Below, one piece after another: positions 10,491 to 19,329 of a stretch of DNA of 64,000 bases (the first letter of the stretch is position 1; every line of letters begins with the position of its first letter). The DNA comes from Clostridiales bacterium UBA4039. GTDB lineage: Bacteria > Bacillota > Clostridia > Lachnospirales > Vallitaleaceae. The position numbers and the translations under genes were made by a program. The notes below the pieces were generated by a model. It was not told the origin of the DNA. It did no database searches and saw nothing but the letters and a program-made list of their open reading frames with translations. The stretch lies in NCBI GenBank assembly GCA_002382805.1, contig DGAD01000031.1, forward strand, positions 93,565 to 157,564, given 5' to 3'.

Positions 10491-11415
10491 GCGATTAACG
10501 GAGAATATGGGGAAGGTAATTGTAGGAAAAGATGAGGTTATTGAGCTCATTACATTGGCATTTATGTGTAATGGACATGTGCTAATTGAAGATGTACCCG
10601 GCACGGGCAAGACAACACTTGCCCTTGCGTTGGCAAAATCCGTTGGTGGGCAATTTAGCCGAATATCTTGCACACCGGACGTTATGCCATCAGATATTAC
10701 AGGTTTTAGTATGTATAACCCAAAACATGAACGTTTTGAATATCATGAAGGGGCGATTATGGCCAATGTATTTTTGGCAGATGAGATTAACCGTACGCCG
10801 CCTAAGACGCAATCGGGTCTTTTAGAAGCAATGGAAGAGCATCATGTGACGGTTGATGGCAAGCATTATGAGCTTCCATATCCGTTCATGGTTATTGCAA
10901 CACAAAATCCTGTAGAGTATTTAGGAACGTATCCGTTGCCAGAGGCTCAAATGGACCGCTTTATTATCAAAATGAATATTGGCTATCCAACGCTTGAAGA
11001 AGAACTTTTGATTATGGAGCGATTTAAAGATGATCATCCTTTAAAAGACTTACAACCAGTACTTTCTTTAGAAGAAGTACAACAAATCCAACAAGATATT
11101 TTAAAGGTTAATATGGATCCAACAATTCAAAAATACATATTAAAACTAGTTCGACAAACCCGACAAGCCAAAGAGACCTTGCTTGGAATCAGCCCAAGAG
11201 GGAGTTTGTTTTTGGGACGCATGGCTAAAGCAAAGGCATATTTTTCTGGACGTCATTATGTGATTCCTGATGATGTCAAGAATGTGTTTATCCCGGTGTG
11301 TGCACATCGAATGATGATCAAACCGGAGATGAAATATGAAAATCAATCCAGTGAAGATATTCTTAGAGATATTCTAAAAAAAGTTGATGTTCCGGCAGGT
11401 GAGTTTATTGTATAA
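10474..11415 (+). CDS. MoxR-family AAA+ ATPase
   Basis: A 313-residue MoxR-type AAA+ ATPase. Walker A is EDVPGTGKTTLALA near residue 37, Walker B is VFLADEINRTPPK, and the sensor region TQNPVEYLGTYPLPEAQ is typical of the family. MoxR proteins act as chaperone-like partners for vWA- or DUF58-containing proteins. The start is TTG 10474, preceded at good spacing by AAGGGGGAG inside the upstream gene. The gene overlaps the DUF58 gene downstream. The function of this operon type in clostridia is not established; a cell-envelope role is inferred from the transglutaminase partner. Confidence 0.92.
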   Translation: MREKIKRLTENMGKVIVGKDEVIELITLAFMCNGHVLIEDVPGTGKTTLALALAKSVGGQFSRISCTPDVMPSDITGFSMYNPKHERFEYHEGAIMANVFLADEINRTPPKTQSGLLEAMEEHHVTVDGKHYELPYPFMVIATQNPVEYLGTYPLPEAQMDRFIIKMNIGYPTLEEELLIMERFKDDHPLKDLQPVLSLEEVQQIQQDILKVNMDPTIQKYILKLVRQTRQAKETLLGISPRGSLFLGRMAKAKAYFSGRHYVIPDDVKNVFIPVCAHRMMIKPEMKYENQSSEDILRDILKKVDVPAGEFIV

Positions 11416-12619
11416 AAGATGGGGAGTCTATGGTATTACACTTATATGTAGTATGGTTTTTAACCGGAGTTATCCCGGCTATATTTCTAGTGTACTTTTT
11501 TATAGCATATTAATGCTTCCGATCATTAGCCTGTTGCATATGGGGTTAACATATACCGTATTTGAACTGTCGCATGATGTGGATCAGCGCTTTGTCTCTA
11601 AAGGAGATACGCTGACCTATCGATTGAGTTTATATAACTCTAGTTATTTGATTTTAGCACCTATGCGCGTACATTATATCTCTTCTGAGGACTTATTCCA
11701 TCTTGACAAGGCATCCCAAAGTGCGTGGTTTGTTATATATCCAAAATCACAGCAAGATCTTCATAAACAATTAACGTGTTTTTATAGAGGAAACTATCCC
11801 GTTGGTATTGACTATATTAGAATACAAGATTTCTTTGGTTTTTTTTCAATCGTATATAAAGAAATAGAACAGCATAAGATTTTAGTCTATCCCAATCTTC
11901 TTGAATTTAAGTCGAGTGCTATTCGCCAAGTCTTAAGTGAAACAGCAGAGTCGATTGTTGGCCATGATATAACTAATTCAACGGTATTTACAGATATACG
12001 ACAATATATGCCGGGAGATGCACTCAATAAAATCCACTGGAAGCTCAGCGCAAAAAAGGGAACGTGGATATCTAAAGAATATACGGGGCATATTACAAAT
12101 ACGACCTATTTCTTTTTAGATACGTGTGACTTTGAACTCTCAAATGAACAAAGAGTCATTTATGAGGACTATATGATTGAAGGCTCTATGGCGATGATTT
12201 ATTCTTTTTTAAAAGAGCATGTACATCTTAAACTGTATTATGATTACCATGGAATTAACATGGTTGAGACAAAGCGACAATCCGATTTTGACAAGTTTTA
12301 TGATGTGTTTGCCCATTTGAGTTTTTATCACGAAAATGCATACTTTGATATGATTTCAAAAGTAATGGGACAAGACCATGAATCTGCACATCTCATCTTT
12401 GCAACACAGCAAATTCAACCCAAATTAGTGCACTATTGGGTTCAGCTAAAAAATCGTGGACATGAAATTACAGTCATTATGGTTCCTGTGTCGAGGCTGA
12501 ATCTTCAAAGATTGAAAAATGTAAGTGACGAGAGATTGCTTCAAGTACTTAATAGTTCAAGCATTCCTATATATTCTATGGGCATAGATGAGGGTTCGCT
12601 AAGACTGGAGGTGTTCTGA
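11408..12619 (+). CDS. DUF58 domain protein, membrane-associated
   Basis: A protein of about 403 residues with an N-terminal hydrophobic region (residues 5-55) and the DUF58 core, including the diagnostic FTDIRQYMPGDALNKIHWKL. DUF58 proteins are the usual partner of MoxR ATPases and have a vWA-like fold. The open frame reaches back to 11384, but no ribosome-binding site serves ATG 11387. AGGTGAG at 11397-11403 fits TTG 11408, which overlaps the moxR stop; the start is therefore probable, not certain. Its TGA overlaps the next ATG. Confidence 0.87.
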   Translation: MYKRWGVYGITLICSMVFNRSYPGYISSVLFYSILMLPIISLLHMGLTYTVFELSHDVDQRFVSKGDTLTYRLSLYNSSYLILAPMRVHYISSEDLFHLDKASQSAWFVIYPKSQQDLHKQLTCFYRGNYPVGIDYIRIQDFFGFFSIVYKEIEQHKILVYPNLLEFKSSAIRQVLSETAESIVGHDITNSTVFTDIRQYMPGDALNKIHWKLSAKKGTWISKEYTGHITNTTYFFLDTCDFELSNEQRVIYEDYMIEGSMAMIYSFLKEHVHLKLYYDYHGINMVETKRQSDFDKFYDVFAHLSFYHENAYFDMISKVMGQDHESAHLIFATQQIQPKLVHYWVQLKNRGHEITVIMVPVSRLNLQRLKNVSDERLLQVLNSSSIPIYSMGIDEGSLRLEVF

Positions 12620-14721
12620 TGGGGATACTTATTGTTTTAGTGTATTCAATGGTGGTGGTTATCTCAGCAACATTTGGCTATGTGTTAAATGAGATACAGC
12701 TTTTTTTTATTGTAGTTGGAGTATATGCTATCTATCGGGTCATTACAACATATAAAAAAGGTGTTGTCATATTTTTAGCGACGGTTTTAAGTGTGTATAT
12801 TGGCGCTTTGTTTTATTATTATCGACAAGAGCATGTGGAAAAACTTCTGCATCCAATCCGGGATTTTTTTAATGTATACTATTATTCGGTACGATTAGAT
12901 GGATATTATATTAATACTTTTTATCAAGCCATTTTAATGGGGAGTATTAGTTTAATCCTTTTTATTATCTATCCTTTTTTTTATCGAAGAAAAAAATTGC
13001 AAGGTGTTCCGATCATTTTAGGACTTGGGGTTATTTTCATAGCATTTTTTTCAGATATGTTAACCAGCTCAAAAGATTACCGTAGCTTTATAATTTTTGT
13101 TATAGGAAGTATTGTGTATTATTTTGCCATCTTTGCTTCGAGAAATATTGAAAATATTCAACGAAGGCAAAGATATTATTTTTATGGAATGGGCATAATT
13201 TTTGCAATTGGAATTGTAGGCTCAAGTATGGTGTGGAATCATTATTTTCCAAGTCCTTTTGAAAAAAAAGTGACATCATCTGGTCAAAACAGTCGTTCTG
13301 GCGACATTGACGAGCTGACATTTCAATTTGAACGGACCATTATTGAAAAAATATCGGATGACACATATCAGATAAATGATTCTTTTGAACATGAAGGTAT
13401 TGCTTTATTTTCTGTGAAGGCAAACACATTAAAATATTATATGACGGACAGTTATGATATATATCAAGATGGGATATGGACGCAGTCAGAACAAGATATA
13501 GAGCCAGTGGCAGTAGAGTTTGATGACAACATTCATACACGAGAAACGGTTGAGATTACTTATGGCAATATTCGAACGAATCGCTTATTAGTAAGCCCTT
13601 ACTGGGACACTATACATATTTCTGAGGATATGCAAGCTTTTTTTGATGAAGAGCAGGTATATCAACGTGGTTTTAATTATACGTTGGAAGCTGTCATTCC
13701 AAAATATAGAACAAATGTTTGGATGCAAGCGATTATGCAAGGTGAAAAGGCACAAGATGTCCAAAAAATTGAAGGATACATGCAATTGCCAGAGCAAAAC
13801 GAACGTATTCAAACACTGGCAACGGAGATTACATCTGAGGCAACAACAAATTATGAAAAAGCACGACAAATTGAAGCGTATCTCTCATCAACGTATACTT
13901 ATAACGAAGAACCCCAGTATTTGGGTACATCAGATATGGTTCAGGAATTTTTGTTTGAAACGGAAGAAGGTTTTTGTCAACATTTTGCTTCGTCAATGGT
14001 TCTAATGATGCGAAGTGTAGGTATACCCTCACGCTTTGTTGTAGGGTATGTCCTCGATATGGAAGCATATGAAGATATTCCGGATTCGTTAATGTATTCA
14101 TATGGAGAGATTCCGGATAAAAAAATTATATATGATTATAATGCCCATGCATGGGTTGAAAGCTATTTTCCAGGTGTTGGTTGGGTGCAATTTGAGCCTA
14201 CTGCGGGACAAAGTTTTTACTCGTCAGATGAATCGGATACACTTGATATTAGGCAATATCAACAGATGGGGCGTGAAGGAGGTAGCGCATGGATAAACCG
14301 AAACCGTAGGGTAATAATTTGGGGGAGCATTGGTGCTATTATAGTTTGTGTGTTGGTAGGTTTTATTCTTCTTATACAACGTCGCTACGCCAATAGAACG
14401 AACTATCTAAAGCGCCTATTGCTAGATTATCAAGTATATCTGCTCTATGTACAAGACGCGTCTAGAAAAAAAGATGCGGGAGACTCGATACGTGAGTTTA
14501 TAGAGCATCTTTATAAGGAGCTGCCATCATTACGCTATCGGTCAAAAGATTTTCTTGAAACCTTAGAGAAAGCGTTCTATAATAGGGATGTACCGACGCT
14601 AGAAGAAGTTGAAGTATTTGAACAAGAGATTCAACACATGAAAACAAGGGCAAAACGACGTTTACCTGTGTTGACTTATTATAAAAAGCAAATTATTGAA
14701 ATGATGACATATTATAGATAG
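12619..14721 (+). CDS. Transglutaminase-like membrane protein (TgpA type)
   Basis: A 700-residue protein. The first 200 residues contain several membrane helices. A large extracytoplasmic part follows, with a transglutaminase-like domain whose cysteine is in EGFCQHFASSMVLMMR and whose histidine is in HAWVESYF, with the downstream acid in FEPTAGQ. One more membrane helix (about residues 568-590) leads to a cytoplasmic tail. This matches the DUF3488/transglutaminase family that accompanies MoxR and DUF58 genes. The substrate is unknown; a role in surface protein or wall processing is inferred. ATG overlaps the preceding TGA, so the pair is coupled. Confidence 0.9.
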   Translation: MGILIVLVYSMVVVISATFGYVLNEIQLFFIVVGVYAIYRVITTYKKGVVIFLATVLSVYIGALFYYYRQEHVEKLLHPIRDFFNVYYYSVRLDGYYINTFYQAILMGSISLILFIIYPFFYRRKKLQGVPIILGLGVIFIAFFSDMLTSSKDYRSFIIFVIGSIVYYFAIFASRNIENIQRRQRYYFYGMGIIFAIGIVGSSMVWNHYFPSPFEKKVTSSGQNSRSGDIDELTFQFERTIIEKISDDTYQINDSFEHEGIALFSVKANTLKYYMTDSYDIYQDGIWTQSEQDIEPVAVEFDDNIHTRETVEITYGNIRTNRLLVSPYWDTIHISEDMQAFFDEEQVYQRGFNYTLEAVIPKYRTNVWMQAIMQGEKAQDVQKIEGYMQLPEQNERIQTLATEITSEATTNYEKARQIEAYLSSTYTYNEEPQYLGTSDMVQEFLFETEEGFCQHFASSMVLMMRSVGIPSRFVVGYVLDMEAYEDIPDSLMYSYGEIPDKKIIYDYNAHAWVESYFPGVGWVQFEPTAGQSFYSSDESDTLDIRQYQQMGREGGSAWINRNRRVIIWGSIGAIIVCVLVGFILLIQRRYANRTNYLKRLLLDYQVYLLYVQDASRKKDAGDSIREFIEHLYKELPSLRYRSKDFLETLEKAFYNRDVPTLEEVEVFEQEIQHMKTRAKRRLPVLTYYKKQIIEMMTYYR

Positions 14722-14730
14722 GAAGAGAAC

Positions 14731-15540
14731 ATGGAAAAAAAATTAGTATTATTTGATGTGGATGATACCATTATTGATCATGGAGCGCCAAAATCAATTA
14801 TACCCGAAGAAACAACATATGCCATTAATGCACTTAAAGAAAAAGGATACTGCGTTGGATTAGCTACTGGACGAAGTTTTCATCATATTACCTATGTTAT
14901 GAAAGCACTTGATTTAAATACGGCGGTAAGCTTTGGCGGACATCTGGTTACCCATCAGGGTGAAGAGATTTTTAAACAGCCGATTGATCGAGATGAATCA
15001 AAACGGCTAATCAAGAAGATTTTTCGAACACCATTTCCTATGTTAGCCATTGATGAAAAAAATATTTATATTAAAGATTTTTTTGGTCGTCTTCGTAAAG
15101 AACTTTTCCGCCGTGAAAACATTTTGGAGGGCGAAGAACCTGTGACGCGCTTAACGCCTTTGAAAAAGCTTGACACGACACCAAGAGATTATTTAAGCAT
15201 GATGATTTTTAGACAAAATATGCTGGATTCTACAGACTATCAAAAACTAGATTTTAATGCTTGGGGGAAAAAGGGCTTTGAAGTCTATGCAAAAGGTGTA
15301 TCTAAGTTATCAGGGATACAGTTTTTAGCTAATCATTTGGAGATCCCTATGAATCAAGTGTATGTGTTTGGGGATAGTTATAATGATTTGCATATGCTTA
15401 AGCATATTGAAAATTCAGTTGCCGTTGGTAATGGTGTAAAGGAAGCTAAAGAAGTTGCATCGTATGTATCTCCTCCCATTAGTGAAGGTGGTATTTTAAC
15501 AGCATGTTATCACTTAGGACTTTTGGAGGAAAAAGCATGA
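14731..15540 (+). CDS. HAD-superfamily phosphatase, Cof/YbeY-adjacent type IIB
   Basis: A 269-residue Cof-type HAD hydrolase. Motif I is LFDVDDTIIDHG with the nucleophilic aspartate, motif II sits near GLATGRSF, and motifs III/IV lie in VYVFGDSYNDLHMLK. These enzymes dephosphorylate small phosphorylated metabolites or flavins; the substrate here cannot be predicted. GGAAGAG precedes ATG 14731. The stop overlaps the ATG of the DUF368 gene, which suggests co-translation. Confidence 0.88.
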   Translation: MEKKLVLFDVDDTIIDHGAPKSIIPEETTYAINALKEKGYCVGLATGRSFHHITYVMKALDLNTAVSFGGHLVTHQGEEIFKQPIDRDESKRLIKKIFRTPFPMLAIDEKNIYIKDFFGRLRKELFRRENILEGEEPVTRLTPLKKLDTTPRDYLSMMIFRQNMLDSTDYQKLDFNAWGKKGFEVYAKGVSKLSGIQFLANHLEIPMNQVYVFGDSYNDLHMLKHIENSVAVGNGVKEAKEVASYVSPPISEGGILTACYHLGLLEEKA

Positions 15541-16445
15541 CAAAATTTTTACTGTTTCTTAAAGGATTATTTATGGGAGCGGCAGATATTATTCCTGGCG
15601 TTTCAGGTGGAAGTATTGCCCTTATAACAGGAATATATGAGGATTTTCTTGAAGCCATACATTCCATTAACATTGACGTAGTCAAAGATATTTTTTCAGG
15701 TAAGATAATAAAAGGAATCAAGCGTATTCATTGGGACTTTTTACTACCATTATTTTTAGGCATCCTTACAGCAATTTTTACGATGGCAAAGTTAATGCAC
15801 TTTTTACTGGAGACTTATGAATTATATACATGGAGCCTCTTTTTCGGATTGATACTTGCTAGTGCATTTGTTATTAGTAAACAATGGGAAATGGAAAAAA
15901 CCCGTTTTGTAATTTTTGTATTTGGTGGAATCCTTTCTTTTATCATTGTTGGCTTGGTACCTATACAGACACCGGAAGCACTATGGTTTATTTTTCTTGC
16001 AGGGGTGATTGCTATTTGTGCGATGATTCTACCGGGAATATCGGGAGCGTTTTTATTACTGATTATGGGAAAGTACCACTATATTACAGGGATATTAAAA
16101 GATCCGTTTCGTATGGATCATCTAGTTGTTTTGATCGTTTTTGCTTTAGGCTGTGGTGTTGGAATCATAGGATTTTCAAGAGTCTTAAGATGGGTTTTAC
16201 ATCGCTGGCATAAGGGAACGTTGGCTTTTTTAACAGGGATGATGTTAGGGAGTCTTCGAAGAATATGGCCGTATAAGGTGATTTTGGAAGAAGAAATTTT
16301 GGGAGACAAAGTTATTATACTTAAAGAGGCAGCTGTATTGCCATGGCAAATTGAAGGGAATTATCTTTTGAGTTTTCTTTTTATACTAATTGGAATGTTG
16401 CTTATACTGGGATTGGATAAATTCTCAAAGAATAAAATGGGTTAA
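15537..16445 (+). CDS. DUF368 family undecaprenyl-phosphate translocase candidate
   Basis: A 302-residue polytopic membrane protein of the DUF368 family. The N-terminus FLKGLFMGAADIIPGVSGGS and the internal repeat-like AICAMILPGISGAFLLL are the hallmark glycine-proline signatures. DUF368 proteins (PopT) have been reported as undecaprenyl-phosphate flippases that recycle the lipid carrier for wall synthesis; that role is transferred by family only. ATG 15537 overlaps the HAD stop and has TTGGAGG at good spacing, so the longer TTG-start frame from 15504 is rejected. Confidence 0.85.
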   Translation: MTKFLLFLKGLFMGAADIIPGVSGGSIALITGIYEDFLEAIHSINIDVVKDIFSGKIIKGIKRIHWDFLLPLFLGILTAIFTMAKLMHFLLETYELYTWSLFFGLILASAFVISKQWEMEKTRFVIFVFGGILSFIIVGLVPIQTPEALWFIFLAGVIAICAMILPGISGAFLLLIMGKYHYITGILKDPFRMDHLVVLIVFALGCGVGIIGFSRVLRWVLHRWHKGTLAFLTGMMLGSLRRIWPYKVILEEEILGDKVIILKEAAVLPWQIEGNYLLSFLFILIGMLLILGLDKFSKNKMG

Positions 16446-16448
16446 TGG

Positions 16449-16477
16449 TTGAAAAAACCTGACTTCGGGTGTATAAT
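16449..16477 (+). promoter_or_regulatory. Sigma-A promoter of the putative 6S RNA
   Basis: TTGAAA (16449-16454), an exact 17-bp spacer and a perfect TATAAT (16472-16477). Transcription should start near 16484, just after the DUF368 stop codon. Confidence 0.8.
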
Positions 16478-16483
16478 AGGCAT

Positions 16484-16706
16484 ATAAAAGATACCTGAGA
16501 TGTACGATACTCTCGATATTTTGAACCTACATATTGAATATGGGAATCTTATATTTTATCATTGATGCCATGCCTTAAGTGGAAGGCAGATGTGATAGTG
16601 CGGATACCCACCTAGCTACGCTAGGGATCAAAATTCGGGAAACGGCATTTTGGGTTGTAAAATGATGAATAATAAAAGCTGCTTGATTATCAAGCAGCTT
16701 TATTTT
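16484..16706 (+). ncRNA. ssrS: Non-coding RNA, probable 6S RNA (SsrS)
   Basis: A stretch of about 220 bases with no plausible reading frame, bounded by a near-consensus sigma-A promoter and an intrinsic terminator, so an independent RNA is well supported. Internal hairpins are visible: GCCTT/AAGGC near 16573-16588, CCTAGC/GCTAGG near 16611-16625 and CAAAAT/ATTTTG near 16629-16652. Segments such as TTGAACCTACAT, ATGGGAATC and AAACGGCATTTTGGG resemble, from memory, 6S RNAs annotated in clostridia. 6S RNA binds sigma-A holoenzyme and lowers transcription in stationary phase. The family assignment is recognition without a covariance search; a different structured RNA remains possible. Confidence 0.6.
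16675..16706 (+). terminator. Terminator of the putative 6S RNA, probably shared with aroA
   Basis: A perfect 12-bp stem (16675-16686 with 16690-16701) with a 3-base loop is followed by TATTTTTA. On the other strand the left flank is also T-rich, and aroA ends seven bases away, so it may stop transcription from both sides. Confidence 0.8.
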
Positions 16707-16712
16707 TATATA

Positions 16713-17990
16713 TTATATTAATAAATTTATATGCTCAAAAAATGAGGGATAGGAGATGTCAATGCATCGACTTGCATTAAGCTTAGATGGAGTGGAAGCT
16801 GCTAATGCTGCAATAGTTAAACTCATAGCAATGCGATGATCATGATAGGACTCAAGTTCAGCACCAGACAATTGTTTTGTTCCTTCAATAATCATACCAT
16901 CTTCTGTAGCTTCAATATTGGCGCCCATCTTTTTAAGCTCTGTAACCATCGTATCAATACGATTGCTTTCCTTAACTTTTAATTCTTGAGCATCTTTAAT
17001 ATGCGTTTGGCCCTCGGCAAAACATGCCGCAACAGCAATTGCAGGGATTTCATCAATCAGTGTAGGGATAATGTCGCCACTAATGGTTGTACCTATAAGC
17101 TGACTAGAACGTACACGAATGTCTGCTCGGCGCTCTTCATTTAATGTTTGTTCATTGAGATATTCAATTGAACCATTCATCTGTTTAAACACTTTTATAA
17201 TGCCATCACGTGTCGGATTGATTCCGACGTTTTTTAGAATAATATCACTGTCAGGTAAAATCAATCCTGCAACTAGGAAATACGCTGCAGAGCTTATATC
17301 ACCGGGAATATCTATGGATGTTGCTTCTAAGTAAGGATTAGGTTTAATTGTTACCTGAGTGTTTTGAGTGTGTATATCAGCTCCCAATGACTTAAGCATT
17401 AACTCGCTATGGTTTCTTGAGAGACTTGGTTCAATAATAGTTGAAGCCTGATTGGCATAGAGTGTCGCCAAGAGAATACATGACTTCACTTGAGCACTTG
17501 CAACCTTTGAATGATAGGTGATGCCATGAAGTTGACTTGGCTGTATGATTAATGGAGCAAGTCCGTTGTTCGCCTTGGACGCAACATTTGCACCCATGGA
17601 TTTTAAGGGTTCAATAATACGATTCATGGGTCGTGTTTGAATGGAAGCATCTCCGGTTAGGGTGCTTGAAAAAGTTTGACCGGCAAGGATTCCAGAGAGT
17701 AGACGCATGGTGGTACCGCTATTTCCGACATCTAAGATAGTGTCTGGAGCTTTTAGTCCGTGAAGACCTAGTCCCTCTAAAGTTAATGTTGTCGGATTTT
17801 CAAAGTGCATTTGTACACCCATATGCTTAAAAATCTGAGCAGTAGATAGACAATCAGCGCCATTTAAAAACCCTGAAATATGTGTAGTTCCTTTAGCTAG
17901 AGCGCCAAACATGATGGAACGGTGGGAGATGGATTTATCACCAGGTACTGTTACAGTACCATTAAGTTTTCCTACAGGATTAATCTGCAT
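16713..17990 (-). CDS. aroA: 3-phosphoshikimate 1-carboxyvinyltransferase (EPSP synthase)
   Basis: AroA joins shikimate-3-phosphate and phosphoenolpyruvate in the aromatic amino-acid pathway. The 425-residue protein shows the expected motifs: GDKSISHR at the N-terminus, LDVGNSGTTMRLLSG for PEP binding, SRNHSELML, the catalytic stretch ELKVKESNRI and the C-terminal YHDHRIAMS. A GTG at 17999 is in frame, but AAGGTG is spaced six bases from ATG 17990, which is chosen. It follows tyrA by ten bases on the same strand, so the two form one aromatic biosynthesis operon. No glyphosate-class call is attempted. Confidence 0.95.
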   Translation of the reverse strand: MQINPVGKLNGTVTVPGDKSISHRSIMFGALAKGTTHISGFLNGADCLSTAQIFKHMGVQMHFENPTTLTLEGLGLHGLKAPDTILDVGNSGTTMRLLSGILAGQTFSSTLTGDASIQTRPMNRIIEPLKSMGANVASKANNGLAPLIIQPSQLHGITYHSKVASAQVKSCILLATLYANQASTIIEPSLSRNHSELMLKSLGADIHTQNTQVTIKPNPYLEATSIDIPGDISSAAYFLVAGLILPDSDIILKNVGINPTRDGIIKVFKQMNGSIEYLNEQTLNEERRADIRVRSSQLIGTTISGDIIPTLIDEIPAIAVAACFAEGQTHIKDAQELKVKESNRIDTMVTELKKMGANIEATEDGMIIEGTKQLSGAELESYHDHRIAMSLTIAALAASTPSKLNASRCIDISYPSFFEHINLLI

Positions 17991-18000
17991 AGTGTTCACC

Positions 18001-19092
18001 TTAACTTTCTATTATTTTATAGTGTGCGTTTTCAATGACGATAATAGCATTGGTCAGACTAAGGTCATCATAAAAAAGGATTTCAAGGACACCACCAAAA
18101 TCTTCACGATTATTGTTGATGCCAATATTCTTAATACTGATACCTTGCTGACTTAAGCGAGTAGCAATATCAGCAATAACTCCCGTCTCATCATTGATAT
18201 CAACAAATAAAGCGAGGGATTTGTCGATACTTCCTCTGGCTTTATTTTGAAAGGTATTTCTAAATCGTCTTGCTTGTTGAAAAAATTCAAAAATGGAGAC
18301 GTCATCTTCATCGGTGACTTGCTTACGGATTGCCTTAAGCTGATGGATATATGCATCAAGAATAGAAGTAATGGCTTCATGATTTGCCACACATATTTGT
18401 TGCCACATATCTGGAGAAGAAGATGCAATTCGTGTAAAATCTTTGAAGCCGCCAGCGGCTAGAGTGTACATTTCTTTTTCAGGTGTGTCAAGTGCTTCGA
18501 CCATATTCACCAGTGATGAAGCCAAAATATGCGGGACATGACTGATGGCAGCTACGATAAAATCATGTCGCACCGGATCAAGAAGCGTGGGAATAGCATG
18601 TAATGTAGCAACTAATTGCGACATGGCATCGATATATTTTTGAGGTGTGGAAGGCTCTGGGGTCAAAACATAATAAGCATTTTCAAAAAGCTCAGCTTTA
18701 GTGGCATCAAATCCCGATTGCTCAGAACCTGCCATGGGATGACCGCCAATAAAATAGCCGCTGTATTCATATTTGGATAGAGCATCATATATATCGTTTT
18801 TTGTACTTCCAACATCCGTTATGATAACATTTTCTTTTAGATAAGGTTTTATAGACTCAAAAAGTTGAATGTTGATATTGACAGGGCAGCATAAAACAAT
18901 AAGGTCGCAATCCTCTAAATCTTTCCAATTATCTACAATAACATCAATTGCACCTACATTTTTTGCCTGTATAAGTGCAGCTTGATTACGATTATATCCA
19001 TAAATGGTTGCTGGATAATTGTATTTTTTTAAAGCGCGAGCAAGCGAGCCGCCGATTAATCCGAGTCCGAGTATTCCTATTTTTGCAAACAT
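18001..19092 (-). CDS. tyrA: Prephenate dehydrogenase with C-terminal ACT domain
   Basis: TyrA oxidatively decarboxylates prephenate to 4-hydroxyphenylpyruvate in tyrosine synthesis. The 363-residue protein begins with the NAD-binding motif ILGLGLIGGSLARAL, has the catalytic-site stretches VGSTKNDIY and GGHPMAGSEQSG, and ends with an ACT-like domain of about 75 residues (DINDETGVIADIATRLSQQG), a likely site for feedback control by an amino acid. The frame reads through to 19170, but AAAGGAT before ATG 19092 sets the start. A matching promoter is present upstream. Confidence 0.94.
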   Translation of the reverse strand: MFAKIGILGLGLIGGSLARALKKYNYPATIYGYNRNQAALIQAKNVGAIDVIVDNWKDLEDCDLIVLCCPVNINIQLFESIKPYLKENVIITDVGSTKNDIYDALSKYEYSGYFIGGHPMAGSEQSGFDATKAELFENAYYVLTPEPSTPQKYIDAMSQLVATLHAIPTLLDPVRHDFIVAAISHVPHILASSLVNMVEALDTPEKEMYTLAAGGFKDFTRIASSSPDMWQQICVANHEAITSILDAYIHQLKAIRKQVTDEDDVSIFEFFQQARRFRNTFQNKARGSIDKSLALFVDINDETGVIADIATRLSQQGISIKNIGINNNREDFGGVLEILFYDDLSLTNAIIVIENAHYKIIES

Positions 19093-19132
19093 AGATATCC
19101 TTTCGTAGAACAATGTGTTTAATATTACCCCT

Positions 19133-19161
19133 ATATTACATTTTTTTATTAGGTAAGTCAA
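19133..19161 (-). promoter_or_regulatory. Sigma-A promoter of tyrA-aroA
   Basis: Read on the minus strand: TTGACT (19161-19156), a 17-bp spacer and TAATAT (19138-19133). Transcription would begin near 19126, about 34 bases before the tyrA ATG. Confidence 0.7.
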
Positions 19162-19329
19162 TAAATTCATGCACTAAAGTGAAGACGGAATATTCTGACT
19201 ATTAAAATAAAGAAGGAATTCTATTCATTATGTAGAATATTAAGAGTATTACCGAGAAATTTTGTTAAAATTCAACGAAACGCAATGCACAGTAATTTGT
19301 TCAAAAATCTTACGAATGGGGGAATCCTT

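Noticed and set aside
13643..14005. 120-residue open frame on the plus strand
   Set aside because: It overlaps the transglutaminase gene in another frame and has no family features.
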